This document shows positions 35,201-50,200 of a stretch of DNA of 64,000 bases, in pieces; position 1 is the first letter of the stretch; every line of letters begins with the position of its first letter. This stretch comes from Diospyros lotus. Its lineage: Eukaryota > Streptophyta > Magnoliopsida > Ericales > Ebenaceae. A program made the translations under genes and the position numbers. The DNA lies in the NCBI RefSeq assembly GCF_014633365.1, contig NC_068338.1:48929716-48993715 (forward strand), written 5' to 3'. The notes under the pieces were generated by a model. That model made no database searches. It saw only the letters and a program-made list of their open reading frames with translations, and was not told the origin of the DNA.

Positions 35201-38200
35201 GGTTATAGATCATCATTTTAAAAAAATAAAAGTTCGAATTTGAGACAATTTTCAACAAAATAATAAATTATCAGGCCACTTATGGAAGAAGTGGTCAATC
35301 GCATATTCAATTGAATCGAACTATTTTCAGATTTCTATGGCTTAATTTCTTTCATTGCCACTGTTGCTCAATTATAAGGTTGAGGTTTCGTATAGCAGTT
35401 CCCCTTTTTCTAAATGTCCATATTAACGCTCAATTCTACTTGAGGTATTCTTTATTTGACATCACACAAAGCCAAAAGAATAATGCTATTGGTATACCTT
35501 TGTGTAGCCCAAGTGTACACAAAGTGTACCAATGACAAAAATATCCTCATGAGCCCATAAAGGTACGTGAGATGTATGGACAGGGGACGGAGCCAGCATA
35601 GGCCCAGTGCAGGCCATGGCCCTCACTGGGCCTTGGCCCTCCATTAATGATGAGAAAATTTTGATCGGCTTTCTGGTTTATACTAATTTTTAATATATTT
35701 ATATTATTTATTATTTTTTTCTTTAAATAAATTTTGCCCTCACTGAAAATATTTTTTGGCTCTGCCACTGCGTATGGAGGCGACGTGAGACGTATGGAGG
35801 CAAGGGGTATTTTGGTCATAATACCCCTTTGTGTAGCCCAAGATGTACAAAAATGATGTACATCTAGCATGATTCAAGCCAAAAATAAAACCAAAAACAA
35901 AATTGCCAATGTCCCTTCCAAATAAATACAGTTGAACAAAAGGAACATTAGGAGAAAATATTTCCTTTTTGATAAGAACAAAACAAAATACGAACAATGT
36001 GGTGAATCTTTGTTCTAACTTCTAAAGGCATTGTAACCTTTTTTCCTGCTGTTCTAATTTGTTGTCAACAATAAACAAATAGGAGACTCCCCTTTAAACA
36101 ACTAAACTTGCCTTTCAATCATGATTTTGAAACATTTCATTTATGTCAAACCTATAAAAGAACACCTAGCCAACGGGCAGACATGCAACAAAAAATGAAT
36201 CCCTCAAGGAAAAAGCAAATTAGCATTTAACCACAATTAAAGAACAATAAATAAAGAAACAATTACGTAATCAACAGACAAACGTACCCGAGTTGTCATT
36301 GGAGACCAAAGAAGTAAGAGGTGCACTAGAATTCACAGAATGTGTATGCTCAGAAGGTTTTCCTTTGAGGGTCAAGGAACTCATGGCCCACCTGCATTGC
36401 AGTTGGGACCTTCAGCATCAAGTGAAATCTTTTGGCAAACAAGCATAAAAGGTATGACTTGTTGAATATATATTTCAATCTTGTTAAGACAGCAAGGACA
36501 AGACTCCCACAAGTTAGAACAATAACAAGAATCACCAGCCTTAATCCCACTAGATAGGATTGGCTACATGAATTCTAGATCTCCAACTGTCTCTATTCAT
36601 GTCCATACACTTTGTAAGGCTATTATATCCTGTCATGTCAAAAGATTCCCTGCTAAGTTTTCTTTGGTTTGCTTGTCCCTCTTCTGCTACAAATGTTTTG
36701 CATTTCATTCTTTGGTTTGCTTGTCCCTCTTTTGCTACAAATGTTTTGCATTTCATTCTTTGGTTTGCTTGTCCCCCTTTTGCTACAAATGTTTTGCATT
36801 TCATCCACTTGCTCACAGGTGCTTCTATTGGTCTTCTTCTCATATGTCCAAACCATTTTAATCATGACTTTTTCATCTTATCTCCAATAGGTATCACTCC
36901 AATTCTTATTTCATACAATCTCACTTATTTTTTTGTCTTTTCTTGTATGACACTATGATTGCACATCCACCAGAACATTCCGATCTCAACTATGCTCATA
37001 TTTTACACATATTGGCACTTAATCACCAATATTCTAGGCCATACAACAAAGATGGTCTTTTTGTGTAGCCACACAAGAAAGACTCCCACAAGTTATTAGC
37101 ATAGCAATAACTTACCCAAGTAAACTTGCATTTCCGGGTATCGATGGGATTCCTCCACTTGATTCCCCAGTGCTATCCCCTGCATTTGACTGCATAAAAG
37201 GCAACAAACACAGAAAACAGTTATTCATATTCAATCTTAGAAGGAAAACAAGAATCAACATCACCATTACAGTTGGCATATTCTCCAAAACTTATAGTTA
37301 TTTGAAGTTAAGTCTTCGTCTTCCCATAGAGATACTACTTTATGCTAGTAAAAATCTTTTCTTTTTTTTTTCAGAAAGTAGTACGAATCATGACAATATG
37401 CTTAAGTTTTTTTTTTTTTCCTCTGTCTCTCTCTAACTCTTTCATGCTGCTAGTTCAAATATTAATCAGTATCTTTGGTATATAACCAAGAGTTCACTGA
37501 GAAAAGGCATTAAATAGATAACTAGAACATTGCTATATTAGTCAATACTACCAACGGTGCTATTGCCAAACTGATTTATATAAGGTGAATTAACAACTTT
37601 GTAACTCACTGTAGTATGGCTATTTGATTCCACAACCTCTCTAACCCTTTTAATTTTTTGCTAAGAAGGGAAGCACCATTTTAATGCTAAGTGTTTTTAG
37701 TAAGGATCAAGGCATTTAACTTCCTGTAGAAAATCCATATTTCATAAATGCAATTGTCAGGTAAGGTAAGGACAGGATGTGCAATGCTGTAGCATAGCAT
37801 AATCTTGAAAGCCAAAGGAAGGAAGCCATGTCACAGTAAAACTTTGCTGTTTCTCTTGAGAAACCATACATAAAGAAAATGTAAGCCGAATTGGATAAGA
37901 AATAGATCTTGACAAACACAAGGTAACATTCCATCTATTGTTTGGGAAGACAATGCCTTGTAGCCTCTGAAACATGTTCAAACTAAGTTTGCCTCCAAAA
38001 GATAAGAAAAAAAGATGAGGATGGACTGAAATCTACAGCAAGAAAAGGAAGAAAACCAGCAACAGACCTTTTCATGGCACCGCTTCACTATTTGCAAAAA
38101 TTGGTCAACTGCTTGGAATGCCTTGGATCGAACATCACTGTTCCAAAGAAGGGCAGTCAGAATCATGTATACTCCAAAAAGAAGGGTGTGCTTTTGTGTT

Positions 38201-41200
38201 TCAATTACCCAATGTAGAAAATAAAACCAAGAACGAGGAAGTAATTAACATCCAAAAAAGAGAAGTGGAGATGATTTAGGAATGTAAACTCATCCCTAAA
38301 GTTGAGGCAAATATAATCACAATCCTAAAGTTAAGGTCCTAGGCATGTGCTACACATCTGTCAACACCCATACCAAGAGATGGGAGATATCTGTTCAAGA
38401 TGCCAAAATCATCACAAAAAAAAAAAAAAAAAGATATTGAAAAGGTAAACATTAATAAAGAAACATCTAACAATAAAATTATCAAAACAAACAGATAACC
38501 TGTCAGGATCAATGATAAGTACAACAATATTTGGCAGAATCCTGGTTGCTATCTCAGTGTCATCATAATAAGAACTGGTGGCACATAAAGCCATAACACC
38601 TGCCACACCAAGCATAGTTAAACCATGTCAAAGTACGTGTAAACAGAGAGAGAGAGAGAGAGAGAGAGAGCCATATAAAAGAATATGAAATGAAATTAAT
38701 AAAGGCTATTCAAAAGTAATCATAGGAAACCAGGACAGATGGTTCTTACCTGCCCCTCGGGCAGGAGAGAATGTATCACGCAAAGCACGGACTGTGAATG
38801 CATTTATCAAAACTCTCTTCCGTGTCTGCAATGCAGTTCTAGATCTATTGGTTATGCTTAACACAATGAAAACATCTTATGAAACAGGAACTATTATATA
38901 GAACATTTAGCATGTAATCAAAGTTGAATCCAAAATTAAAGCTATACTGCAAGTCAAAATGAAAAAAAGTAAAATAAAAAAGAAACCTAGCTAGCTCTCA
39001 CTAACCCCTTCGTTAAGATAGCTGGCAATATTCCCAAGCAGTATAGTGGTATTTGTTCTAATAGCTGGTTCTTCATCAACCTGTATAATTGTAAGCATGA
39101 AAAAAAGACAAAACTTAACATGTTCTAGATTTACAGGTAAATGAAAAGAAATTGCAACTGCATCAAGCTATTGGTGTTATTACAATAAGTTAACTGTACT
39201 TCAAAAGGATATCCTGTGCACGTAAATGAAAATCAATTTTAATGCCCTACGATTCAATCAACAAATTGAAGACTTAATACCTGTAGCTTAGACAGATACT
39301 TCAAAAGAGACCCTGAGATAGTGCGTTGAGACAGCTGTACAAGTTGGAAAAAGAAAAAACAGTATTTAGACAGGACTTGTAAACCAGAAATCATCATTAA
39401 GATGAACAGAATAGCATGATAGGAGGGTATCTCTTAACTAGTATATGGAAGTGGAGGACTTTCAGGATATAAAAAAGCATGCATACAAGAAATGAAAACA
39501 TAAGCCAGTAACATTTTTAATATGGATAATAAGAAAGGAAATATATTGACCAGTCCATAATGAAATATACCTATTCTTTGCAACTCAGCAATACCACATA
39601 CTAATAACAATTTGATAGAGCTATCATAATTTGGCATTTAGGGCCCTAGCCTTGTTTCCAAGAGTTGAAATCGGAAACACAGCCAATAGACCATGATTGC
39701 TGATGTTAGCAATGAGATATCAGCAAGCATGGTCCCAATGTGGAAGCTTTAAGAACACATATACACCACTAACCAACTTCACGTTCTAAAAACCCTCTAT
39801 GTCAATTATTTCTCAAACACATAGAAGGTTGTTCAAACAAATATCATGAAAAGAGAACCAACTATTGCTACCAAAAGTGAAAGATACACGCACCTTAGGA
39901 GCCAGAACAAGCATGGATTTAAGAGTCAACTCTCGCAGGAAAGCAGATGTGTCAGAAAACCCAGTAGCAACATGAGGGTAAACCTAAAACAGAGCATCAT
40001 GGATATATTTTAGGATGTCCAGCTCTATAATGAAAAGGGCCATTAAAATTTATGTACAGGACTTAAATTATCAGAATTAGTTGAATCTTAAGAAGACAGA
40101 ACAATCATTTATCCTGAATGCATACTTGCTCATCAACAATTTGTGATGATAGCGACTCTCCATATTGATCAATATGCTGCAGAAGACTAACTCGAATAGC
40201 CCGGTCATTGGAGGCAAAGAGTTTAACAATAGTTGGTAATACCTGAAATGAACGTAGATAAGATTATAGAGAATAAGATGCTAAGAAAGGAAAATAATCA
40301 AAATATCAACTAATTTAAGAAGAAACCAAATGGTTGAACAATTATTAGAATTGTGAACCTAATAAAAAGAACAAACTTCTTTACTTATCAGAAAAGAAAA
40401 GCCACCGCGAGGAACTGAAAGAGTATGACCTTACTGCTGAATTCTTCTGGTGAAAGCCATGAACCCATTTTTAACAGCGCAGTCAATGCAGGGGCAGCAG
40501 CTGAACCAAATTCTAGGGCAGAAGCTAATAAAGGAAGCAACTGCACAGATGAGACAACAGATAATGACTTTGAATTGGCAAGCACTGAAACAAACTGAAA
40601 TATTTACCAGGTCATATTAGAAAGCTAAGATACCTTTTTCAGCACAATTTCGCGAGGGAGCTGTTCTGCTAGGGTGGGGAGCTTGCGGAAGAAAGTATCC
40701 TTCTCAACACTGTCTTTCAAATTCAGGATTTCCATAAAATGAATGGTGTCTACCAACTTATTTTGGAAATATTCTGGCAATAACAATTTGCTTCTATTAT
40801 TAAATGCAGAAAAATGAAGGGAATAGAAGAGAAATATTGATAATATTTAATCATTGTTTGGGGGGGGGGGGGGGGGGGGTGTTAAGATGACCCAAACATA
40901 AATCAAAATGGATCAAATAAATATGTGATGAGGAAAGCTAACAAGAAAGAGAAATGAATGAACGTAATTAGAACTCTTACATCCTGACAATAGCCAATAA
41001 GAAAAAGTTGCATCATGAGTAAATATTTCCAAACATTTTAACATTCACATGAATCACATCCATTAATACATCGTAACTATACATTGTAATTGAAGTGAAA
41101 AGTAAAAGTTAAAATAGCAACTTTTAACAATTGGAAATACAGTGACAGAACTAATTATGAATCTTATTCCAGACATTCTCTCAGGAAAACAATTTTCAAT

Positions 41201-44200
41201 TAATGAAGGAATTTTTCCCTAAAAAAGATACATGTTAAGTGATTTCTAAAACAAGAAAGTCAGGCATTTACTTAAATAATCAGAAGTAGGAGAACTCACC
41301 ACTATTTTCTACAAGCCTTGATGAGTTCAATCTGCGAGATGGCATAGAACTCAAAAGCCTCTGATAATCTGGAAGTAGAGACTGTGAGACAAGAAATCAG
41401 CCAGATGCAAATGAAGATGAATTGTTCACATAACTAGAAAGTTAAAGCAACTTAAGATAAATACAAGATCAATAACCAGAGACACACACACTTTTACTAA
41501 ACATTATTTATTTATTTTGTCAGGCAGGGGGAGTTAAAAAGGAAATGAAACTGACAAGGAAGAAAACATTTGGAGGCTCGGTACCTTGGGTATAGAAGCT
41601 GTATTACGCAGCTCCTCTGTTTTGCTCAACTTCGTACCAGAAAAAAGCTCATAAATAAGACAGCCTAACATATAAAGAAAATTTTAGATTGTGAGAAACT
41701 ATATAAGAGAGTATGCCCCAAAGAACAAGCAATAAGATGAGAGAAGAGTAGCAAAAAGCATTCAGGAAATTAATCAGATTGGTTGGTCTTCCATGTAAAG
41801 ATCTTGTTCATATAAGATCCCTTAAAATGCCATAATCAGGTAAAGTTTGAGAATTTGAATGTTCTATGATGCATTAAAACCTCCAGTTCGAATTTTCTTT
41901 TTTCACACAGGAAAATAAAAAAGAATGCGGTATATGCAGTAAGTTGGTAACGTGTCCAGAACCACAAGCCACCACAATTCTAATAAATGTACCTCAGCAC
42001 TAAACAGCTGCACTTTCTTAGTGAAGCACAAGAAAGTATAATGATATAACACAGAAAAATACTGGATAAACTGCAGTCTGAAGAATATATGCACATTCAA
42101 AACCATCCACCCTTCTAACTAGACACCAAAAAAAAGGCAACACCCATGCAATATGAAGTGATCATGGTCCATACCATTTTATGGCAAACTCAATCAAGTA
42201 ACAAAAAGGTGACAGTAGCTTACCCAGACCCCAAGAATCAATGGCCCAAGGTGGAGATTTTCTGATTGCTGCCCAGTCAGACTTCGACTGCTCCACTGGT
42301 TTGTATTGTGCACCAACAAGCCATTCATATTGCTGGTATGAGGAGTGGAAAAAACGCATTCACTTTCTTGGCAAGTGAAAAAATACACACCCTACATGCA
42401 TGTATGATGTATCCATATACCCACATATGTATGATTGTCTGTGACTGAGAATCAAACTACCTATAGCTAAATTTTACAGAGGTCAAGCAGAAAATATCTG
42501 ACATGAAAGCCCTCAAGAATTTCAGTAAAAGAAAATTATTATCAATCCTCAAGAATTCAGCAAAGGCAAATTATAATCAATCTGTGACTCATAAAAGAGA
42601 AACTACCTTGGCATAAGTTAACTCTTTAAGAAATATACTGGAACATTATTACTGAAGAGTTTAATAAAGGACTTATCATTGGGAAAAAAAGAAAACCAAA
42701 TAGCACAAGCAGCCTGCAATAATTTTAATTATAAACTACAACAAGGGAATAGATTTAAACAATAGGTAATTGCAGGTATGATTAAAGGCAGGGAGTAGAA
42801 TTAGTCAATGACCTGAAAAATTGCCTGCTGTGCTATGTTTTTCCTATGCTTTTCCTAATGCTTTGTTAATTGATATATTCGGCAACTTTCAAAACTTTTT
42901 TGTAAAAGGCAAGAGAAAATGTATGGAATAAAAGGTGCCATGAAGGGGAAAAACCTGTACATCATAATGTAAAACTTTTTTGAATTAGAATTCTTGTTTG
43001 GCAACAGCAACTGTTAAAATAAAGGAACATGCATCAACATCATGATGTAAAACAACAATGAAACAAAATGGGGCACATCCAGAAAACATTCCGTACCAGC
43101 ATGGGTCCTGAGGAAGCTTCATTATTTCCATCAAACTCAGATAGAACATCAAAAGCATGCAGCTTCCAGTCTAAAGTTTGAGTGACAACAACACTTGCCA
43201 AGCAAACATTACCGTGGACCTGCAGCACCAAAACCAATTATAACAATGGGAGAAGGAGAGAGAGAGAGAGACAATTCAAAATTTTTGGAGCTCAGAAGTT
43301 ATCAAATTTACTTGTAGGAAAGTAAATAAAAAAGAAGAAAGTATAAAAGACCAAAAATAATTTACACACCAAGCATAAGTAGAACCTGTTTCCCCTAGAG
43401 AATGAGTAATGTTGCAACTGTGCATCTTCACCAGATCCAAGAATAGAAACAGAAATTTTGTTCCAGAAACAAAAGCACAATTTGGTGCATGATTGAAATG
43501 CTTCACTAAAACTACCAAATATAGTCATAAATCCAAAAGGCAGTTTTATCCTCCTCCACAATCATTAGCATGTACATACTAGCAGCAGAAGATACAAAAC
43601 AATTTAAATAGACCTAACAAAATCCAAGAGCCAACTATTAAATGATGAACAACCAAAAGTTGATTTCCAAAGAGACATTTTTTAAAAGCTTTCTTAGTGT
43701 GACATGCAAGTATTCACCTTTTGCAGTGATACCTTTTTTAATATGCAACGGAACCATTACTAACCACTCCCCCACTCTCCTTCAAACAAACAAAAAAGAT
43801 AGAGAGAGAAGGACCATAAAGTCGGAAATGCAATAAAGTTTCTTGTTCAGCTCATTTCAGGGTATAAACATGTTTCTGGAATGAAAAGAAAATGGCCTTA
43901 CACCCACTCATGGCCTTGCACCCACTGAGCATATTATACACTAAATAAGTTAAAAGGCCATGCTTCATGCCCAGTTGTAGCAATCAGTATACAGATATAT
44001 TTATTTTTCCTGGTAATAAAACATTAGGATATTTTCTACTATCCAAAAATATAATTGCCAGTATTGGTATTTGAACCCCCAATTCTTTTGAATTGGAAAA
44101 CGCTTTTCAATACCACAGGCCTGTGGTGCTACACTCTTGAGCTGATAATTTTAGGTAAGAGACTGCAGTCCAGCACTAGTCCCTAATAATTGGGAATTTA

Positions 44201-47200
44201 AAAAAGTAGGGACTTGCTGCAAACTAAATACTGATTTTATCCACAGAAGATTGCATCCCTCAGGTATACCATACCCATAGCACAAGAAATGGCCCCGACT
44301 AAAATTCCAAGCACTGATGTAGCTTAAGAACCTAGAAGCAATTGTTAAGTTTAGATCCACAATTCCAGAAGCTTCAATAAACATAGAAAATCACAGGCAA
44401 AATATTTGAAAAAGCTTGAAAGGAAAACAAAACAAAACAAGATATTTTGTTACAAAAGTGGGGCATTGGTCCGTATGTCCCCAATAACAAAACAACGACC
44501 AGCACAAAAATTAACCACAATATCCAAAGCTTGAACCTTCAAAATTAATCAGTATTGCTAGTTCCTCTAACTCACAGATACCAAAGAAATGAAGTGACAT
44601 ATGAAACTTCTTTTGAATTGCGAAACCTGATTTACAAAATTTCACTCAGTACCCAGGAAGAATAAGAATTTTGCGGTTCAATTTGAAAGTACTTACAAGT
44701 TTACAGTCATTATTTAGGAAGCTCACAGCTTTAGCAATTCGGTATAATCCCCATGCATAATACTCATCCCTGCCATCAAAAGAATCAATAACAATTCAGA
44801 ATAAAGAAAACCCACAATCCATGGGCAAGAGGTGGCAAGAATGTGGGGAAAAAAGACAAATTCACAAGAGAAGTAAATATACTTCATAGATGAAAGAATA
44901 ATTAAGTCAGAAAATAGAAAAAAAAAAACAAAAAGGAACAAGAACCCTTGTAGAGAAGTGCTTGCTTTTAGTTAATTAGACCAAAATCAGCAGCACTATT
45001 CAGATAAAATTTAAGAAAGTGTCCAAACAAAACGGTTTGCTGCATATAGGATATAGCCCTTCAGGCTAAATTAAATGGAGCAAGAAAATTAGAGATCAAT
45101 CTATTGCATTGTAGTCAAATGTTCCATCAATTTTAAATAAATGGAAAAAATAAATCCACCAGAACAGATTCATATACCTTTGTGTACCTTCTAATCCTAA
45201 TTCCTTGATCTTCTCTGACAGTGGCATAACAGGCTCGGTGACAATATAGATGGTAACCTTTGTCGTTGAGCCATCAGAAGTTTCAGCCTCGGTGCTATGA
45301 AGGAATGACAGAATATTTGGATGCCGGACCTGAGAGGAGTAAATGGAGTTTTATGGCAATAGATATTGAACCATGAAGATATTACAGGAATCACGGTGAA
45401 ATTTCAAAATATTTTTAGAGGACATCTAACACTCAAATATGCTGCTGGTAAGGGATCACCGTTACTGAAGAGCACCATGTGTTAAAACTCCCCACAGTAC
45501 ACGTTTAGCTAATGCAGCTTTAGGCAGTAAGTAATTTTGATGAAGATAACCCAGTAATAAGTATCTAATTGGTAGAGAAAGAAACAGTTGCCCCACCACC
45601 ACCCACGGATGTCATACCACTCATGCCTCACAGACTCAACAAGCCCACCCCCCCCCCCCCCCCCACCCCCCCACACACACACACGCCCCATGGTGAGGCT
45701 CCCCCAATCACTCTTAGGAAAAGAACTTGATGGAGTTCAAACTCAGTGTAGAACGTCCTAATGCTTGAAGAAAAACTTGTGATAGAAACTCAAACTCAAT
45801 ATTGACAAAGTCCCTCACTCCCTCTCTCTCTCTCTCTCTGTGTGAGGTGGGTGCCATGGTGGGGCAGGGGTTATCTGAATAGTGTTGAAGTTATCGATAG
45901 ATGAACTCAAACCCAAAGATGGGTACCCAACCACCTACCTGGACTCATGAGCACATTTAAATGCAAAACCATCTAAAACATTGGAGCGTGTAACCGTTCT
46001 CATGATTGTCTGAATATTGATGAAGTTACAGACAGAAAACTCAAACCCAAAGATGGGTACTCCATCGTGATCAGGTAATTAATGTCTTTCTTTTTTTGCT
46101 AAGTAAAATTGAGCTAGTTAATCTTTCAGTAACAATATAAATGTTCTCTGAACAACTCCAAAATGAAATAGCAAGTTTCAGTCAGTATTACAAATGGTCT
46201 ACATCCAACTAATATGTACATTGTCCTAGAATGAGAAAGTTTCAATCACCATTATATAAGAATGCTGGGCACAGTAAATTCCCGAAACATCTATTATGGA
46301 AACAACAGAAAATCAAAAGGTCTAGGATAAAACCAGAAAATCTAGATCTTCAGTAGATTCACTGGAATATGTCAGCAAGACTCTGACCGCAAAATTATTT
46401 GACAAATAAAATGACCAGGCCATCCTTCAACAGTATCACCTCTTTTTTCTTTTTTTCCTTGCCTGAAATTAAGTTTGCTATCAACTCCCCAAAATCTAAA
46501 ATAATTGGTCAAACTATTCTGATAAGCATACAAAAGACAGAAATGACTGCATAGAAGTTGCTAAATATAAAGAAAGAGCAAACCTATTTGAACAGTTGGA
46601 GAATAAGAAAAGTCCAGATCAATAAGCTTAAAAGTAACATAAACAACTGTTAATGGCTTTCCTATATTTTCAATTTCACGACATTGATAGCTTACTGTGC
46701 GTAGACGTTTGACACCATTACGACCAGCAGCTAAATGTCCGTCATTGGCATTATTTCCTGAAAGAGAAAATATTGACACTGGAGAACCATCATCCTGAAA
46801 AACAAACAAGCAATCAGAAGCCAATTAATTCCCACCAAAATGAAAAAGTATAAAGGAAGAATATACCATACTCTTTACAGCTTAGAGTTAAGAACATAAT
46901 ATGGTAAGTCAAACTAGATGATTATTCAGTTCACTATATTGAAATCTCATTATTGGTCCTTCTGAGTTCTTTTCAGTTTAAAGAGAGTTTTCCATATTAA
47001 CTTGACAAATGGCAGCTACTACAGCAAATATAAACTAGTTTATGCATCTAATATACTATATCCATAACATTTCCAGAGATTAAGCAATCTGCTACAGACA
47101 ACAACAAACCACATCTACCACGCAATTTGCATCTCTTACTAGGACAGGTCCAGGTCCAGGAAGTGTTTCAATCGTGGTAATGATGGGGTTGGTGAAGAAC

Positions 47201-50200
47201 TCCTAGGTCAGTGTCATGACCCAAGGATATTTTAGGAATTATCGAATACAGGTATTTTCTTTTTCTTGTACTTTGCAGCTAAACTGTTCGTACCTTTCAG
47301 TTACTAGAGAATGCATGATGTTGAATGATATTTCAATCTCAGGTTTCCCTCTTTCCTCTCTGATTTCTCTATTCTTACCTCTCAATTCTCTGTTCTCTCT
47401 CTCGATCACTTTTGTTACCTCTTAATTCTCTGTTATCCCTCTCTTTCTGCTCTAACTCTCCCTATCTTGCTGTTCTATCTTTCCTGGTTTCTCCCTAATT
47501 TCATTCTAAACCCTAAGTACATGACAAATTGGTATCAGAGCCGACGATCCTTGGCTGTGATTCCTGCAATTTTTTGCGCTAATAATTCAGGCAAATTCAG
47601 TTTTCAGTTAATTTCCGATGGCTCTCGGCAGTTGATTTCTGACTCTTCTCTGCTGATTAATGTCCGACGGTTCTCAGCTGTGATTTCAGGAACTTTAACA
47701 GCTGAATTCAGGTTTGACTATTGAAGGCGGAACGGGCCAACAATTCTTGGCTGAGAATCTGGAAGTTTTTAGCAGTGGTTAAGGTCCAAATTGTGAAGAC
47801 GAGGCAGACCCAGGCAATCTCGGCTGTTGTTCCAGAGCGACTGGATCTAGGTTGCTGCATGGGATAAAGGCAACTCAATGAAATTGAGAGACAGTGATTC
47901 ACAGGAAGTTGCAACAGGAGCCAATCGAACTCTCACGAAGCTGGTATTAGGAAGGCGACGGTCCTCAGCTACTGCATCGTAACTAAGGCGATTTAAGAAG
48001 GCGAATTCTGAAGAGAAGTTCCAGTGACTTTGGCAGCTGATAGTAGGTGAACTTGAAGGTCATCAATTCCACCTGCGATCACAATCAGAGCATCCTCGGC
48101 CAGCGAATTTCCCTGAGATCTTAATTCCAATGGTGGATGGCACCAAAATGAAGAACTTTGAATCCTAGCTGCAGCAATTCAGCTCAAGGATCTCTGATCT
48201 GCAAGCCAGGGTTGATTCATTGTAGATCGGATAGAATAGGGATCATGAGGCGATTGTCTCGATGGATCGGAAGCTGGATAGTTTGATGGAAGGATTGGAA
48301 AAGAAGTTGGATGGTGCTATCGGCCAATTGCGCGAGGAAGTCGGTCGTATGCGTGAGGACATCGGCAACCAGATACAAGAGTAGATGCAGCAGTTCATGG
48401 TGATGTTTGTGAGACAGAATCCAATAAGGCTATCTCTTGAGTTTCCTCCTAGGGGGAGAGCAGATCCAATCCTAAGACTAGGAAAGGTAGTTGCAAGAAA
48501 GGAGATACCTCACTTGGATCAAGCAATTCAGTGTGACAAGAAGGGAATTACAGTTGCCAGAGAGGTTATTGAGGCTCCATTGGAGGAGAAATCTGCGGAA
48601 AGTGAACCTCTAATGTACGCCAACAAACAGAAAGAAAAATGTGTTGTGACAATTAGCAGTTCTCCTAATTCAGCGAGAATCGGAAGAGTGTGCTAGAACA
48701 GAGAAGAAGAACGGAGAGGGAAATGTAGAAAAAGAGAGAGAGGAAGAGAAGTAGAAGGGAGAATATCCGAGTTTTTTATTGAATTTTCCGATACAGTTAC
48801 AAAAGAAGGAACAAGCATATATAGCTTGTTCCGTGGGTGCTGCCTCTAACCAACTAATTTGTCATATTCTAGCACCTAGACACCTGGCAAACAAACTATC
48901 CAACTAGAAAAGAAATACAAGCAAGGGAATAAAATACTTAAGTAATACAAAACATGTAGTATCCAAATCAAAACACGAAATTTAGCTGCAAAATTCAGAA
49001 TTTAAACAAGAAATTTAGCCACAAAATTCAGATTTCTCCCCTGTCTCGTGACAGTACCCCTCCCATCAGTTATTTCTTGTTCTCAAGAAATACTCAAAAG
49101 GCTGGTTGTCCTTGAAAACTGCTATAACAACGTGGGTAGGTATTCCCAAGTGTCCTCCTAAGATGATTTTCCTTGCCCACATTCTTCATCAATTCTCTCC
49201 AAAAATAACTTGTAAACACCTTATCTCTATCTGAGATAATGGTCTTGGGAAACCCATGTAAAGCCACCACCTGATCCATGAACACCCTAGCCACTTCTTG
49301 GGCCGTGTACAGATGTGCCAACCCTTCAAAGTGTGCAAATTATATTAGTCGGTCCACCACCACCAGCACACAATCCTTCCCTTCTGATCTCGATAGGCCT
49401 TCTATGAAGTCCATGGACACGCTTAGCCATGGTTGTTTTGGGATCGGTAAGGGCTGCAACAATCCCAAGTAGGCTACATTTTCATGCTTGCTTCTTACAT
49501 ATGTCACACCCCAAAACATATTCCTTCACTTCACCCTTAAGTTGAGGCCAATGGAATAATTGTTTCACCCTCAAATAGGTATTTTGGATACCAGAGTGCC
49601 CCCCTAAAAGGGACTCATGCAAGGATTGCAAAATGTTCCTCTTCAATTCCGCATTGTTACCCACGACTACCCGGCCTTTATATCTCAACAACCCATCCTT
49701 CAGAACATACACTTCAGCTTCACTACCTCCCAAGACTAATTTTTCCAGAATTCCCCTCATGTGTTCATCCCCTTCATAGTTGTTCACCACTTCACTGTAC
49801 CACTTGGGTATTACCATAGTAATGGCAGCTACCTCCCCTTCTTCGTGACACCTTGACAAAGCATCTACAGCCAAATTCTCCTTACCTTTCTTATATTGTA
49901 TAGAATAGTCGAGCCCCATTAGCTTGGTCATACCTCTCTTTTGCAATTAAGTTTGCAGCTTTTGCTGCAACAAGAATCTAAGAGACTCATGATCAATCTT
50001 AATTACAAACCTACCCATCTCCAGATAGTGCCTCCACTTCTCCACTGCCAAGAGAACAACCAAGAATTCCTTCTCATAGATACTTAGGTTGAGGTGCCTT
50101 GGACTTAGAGCTTGACTTAGGAAAGCTCTGGGTCTACCACCCTACATCAACACAACCCCAATCCCTGCTCCGCAAGCATCTGTTCCTAACACAAATGGTT

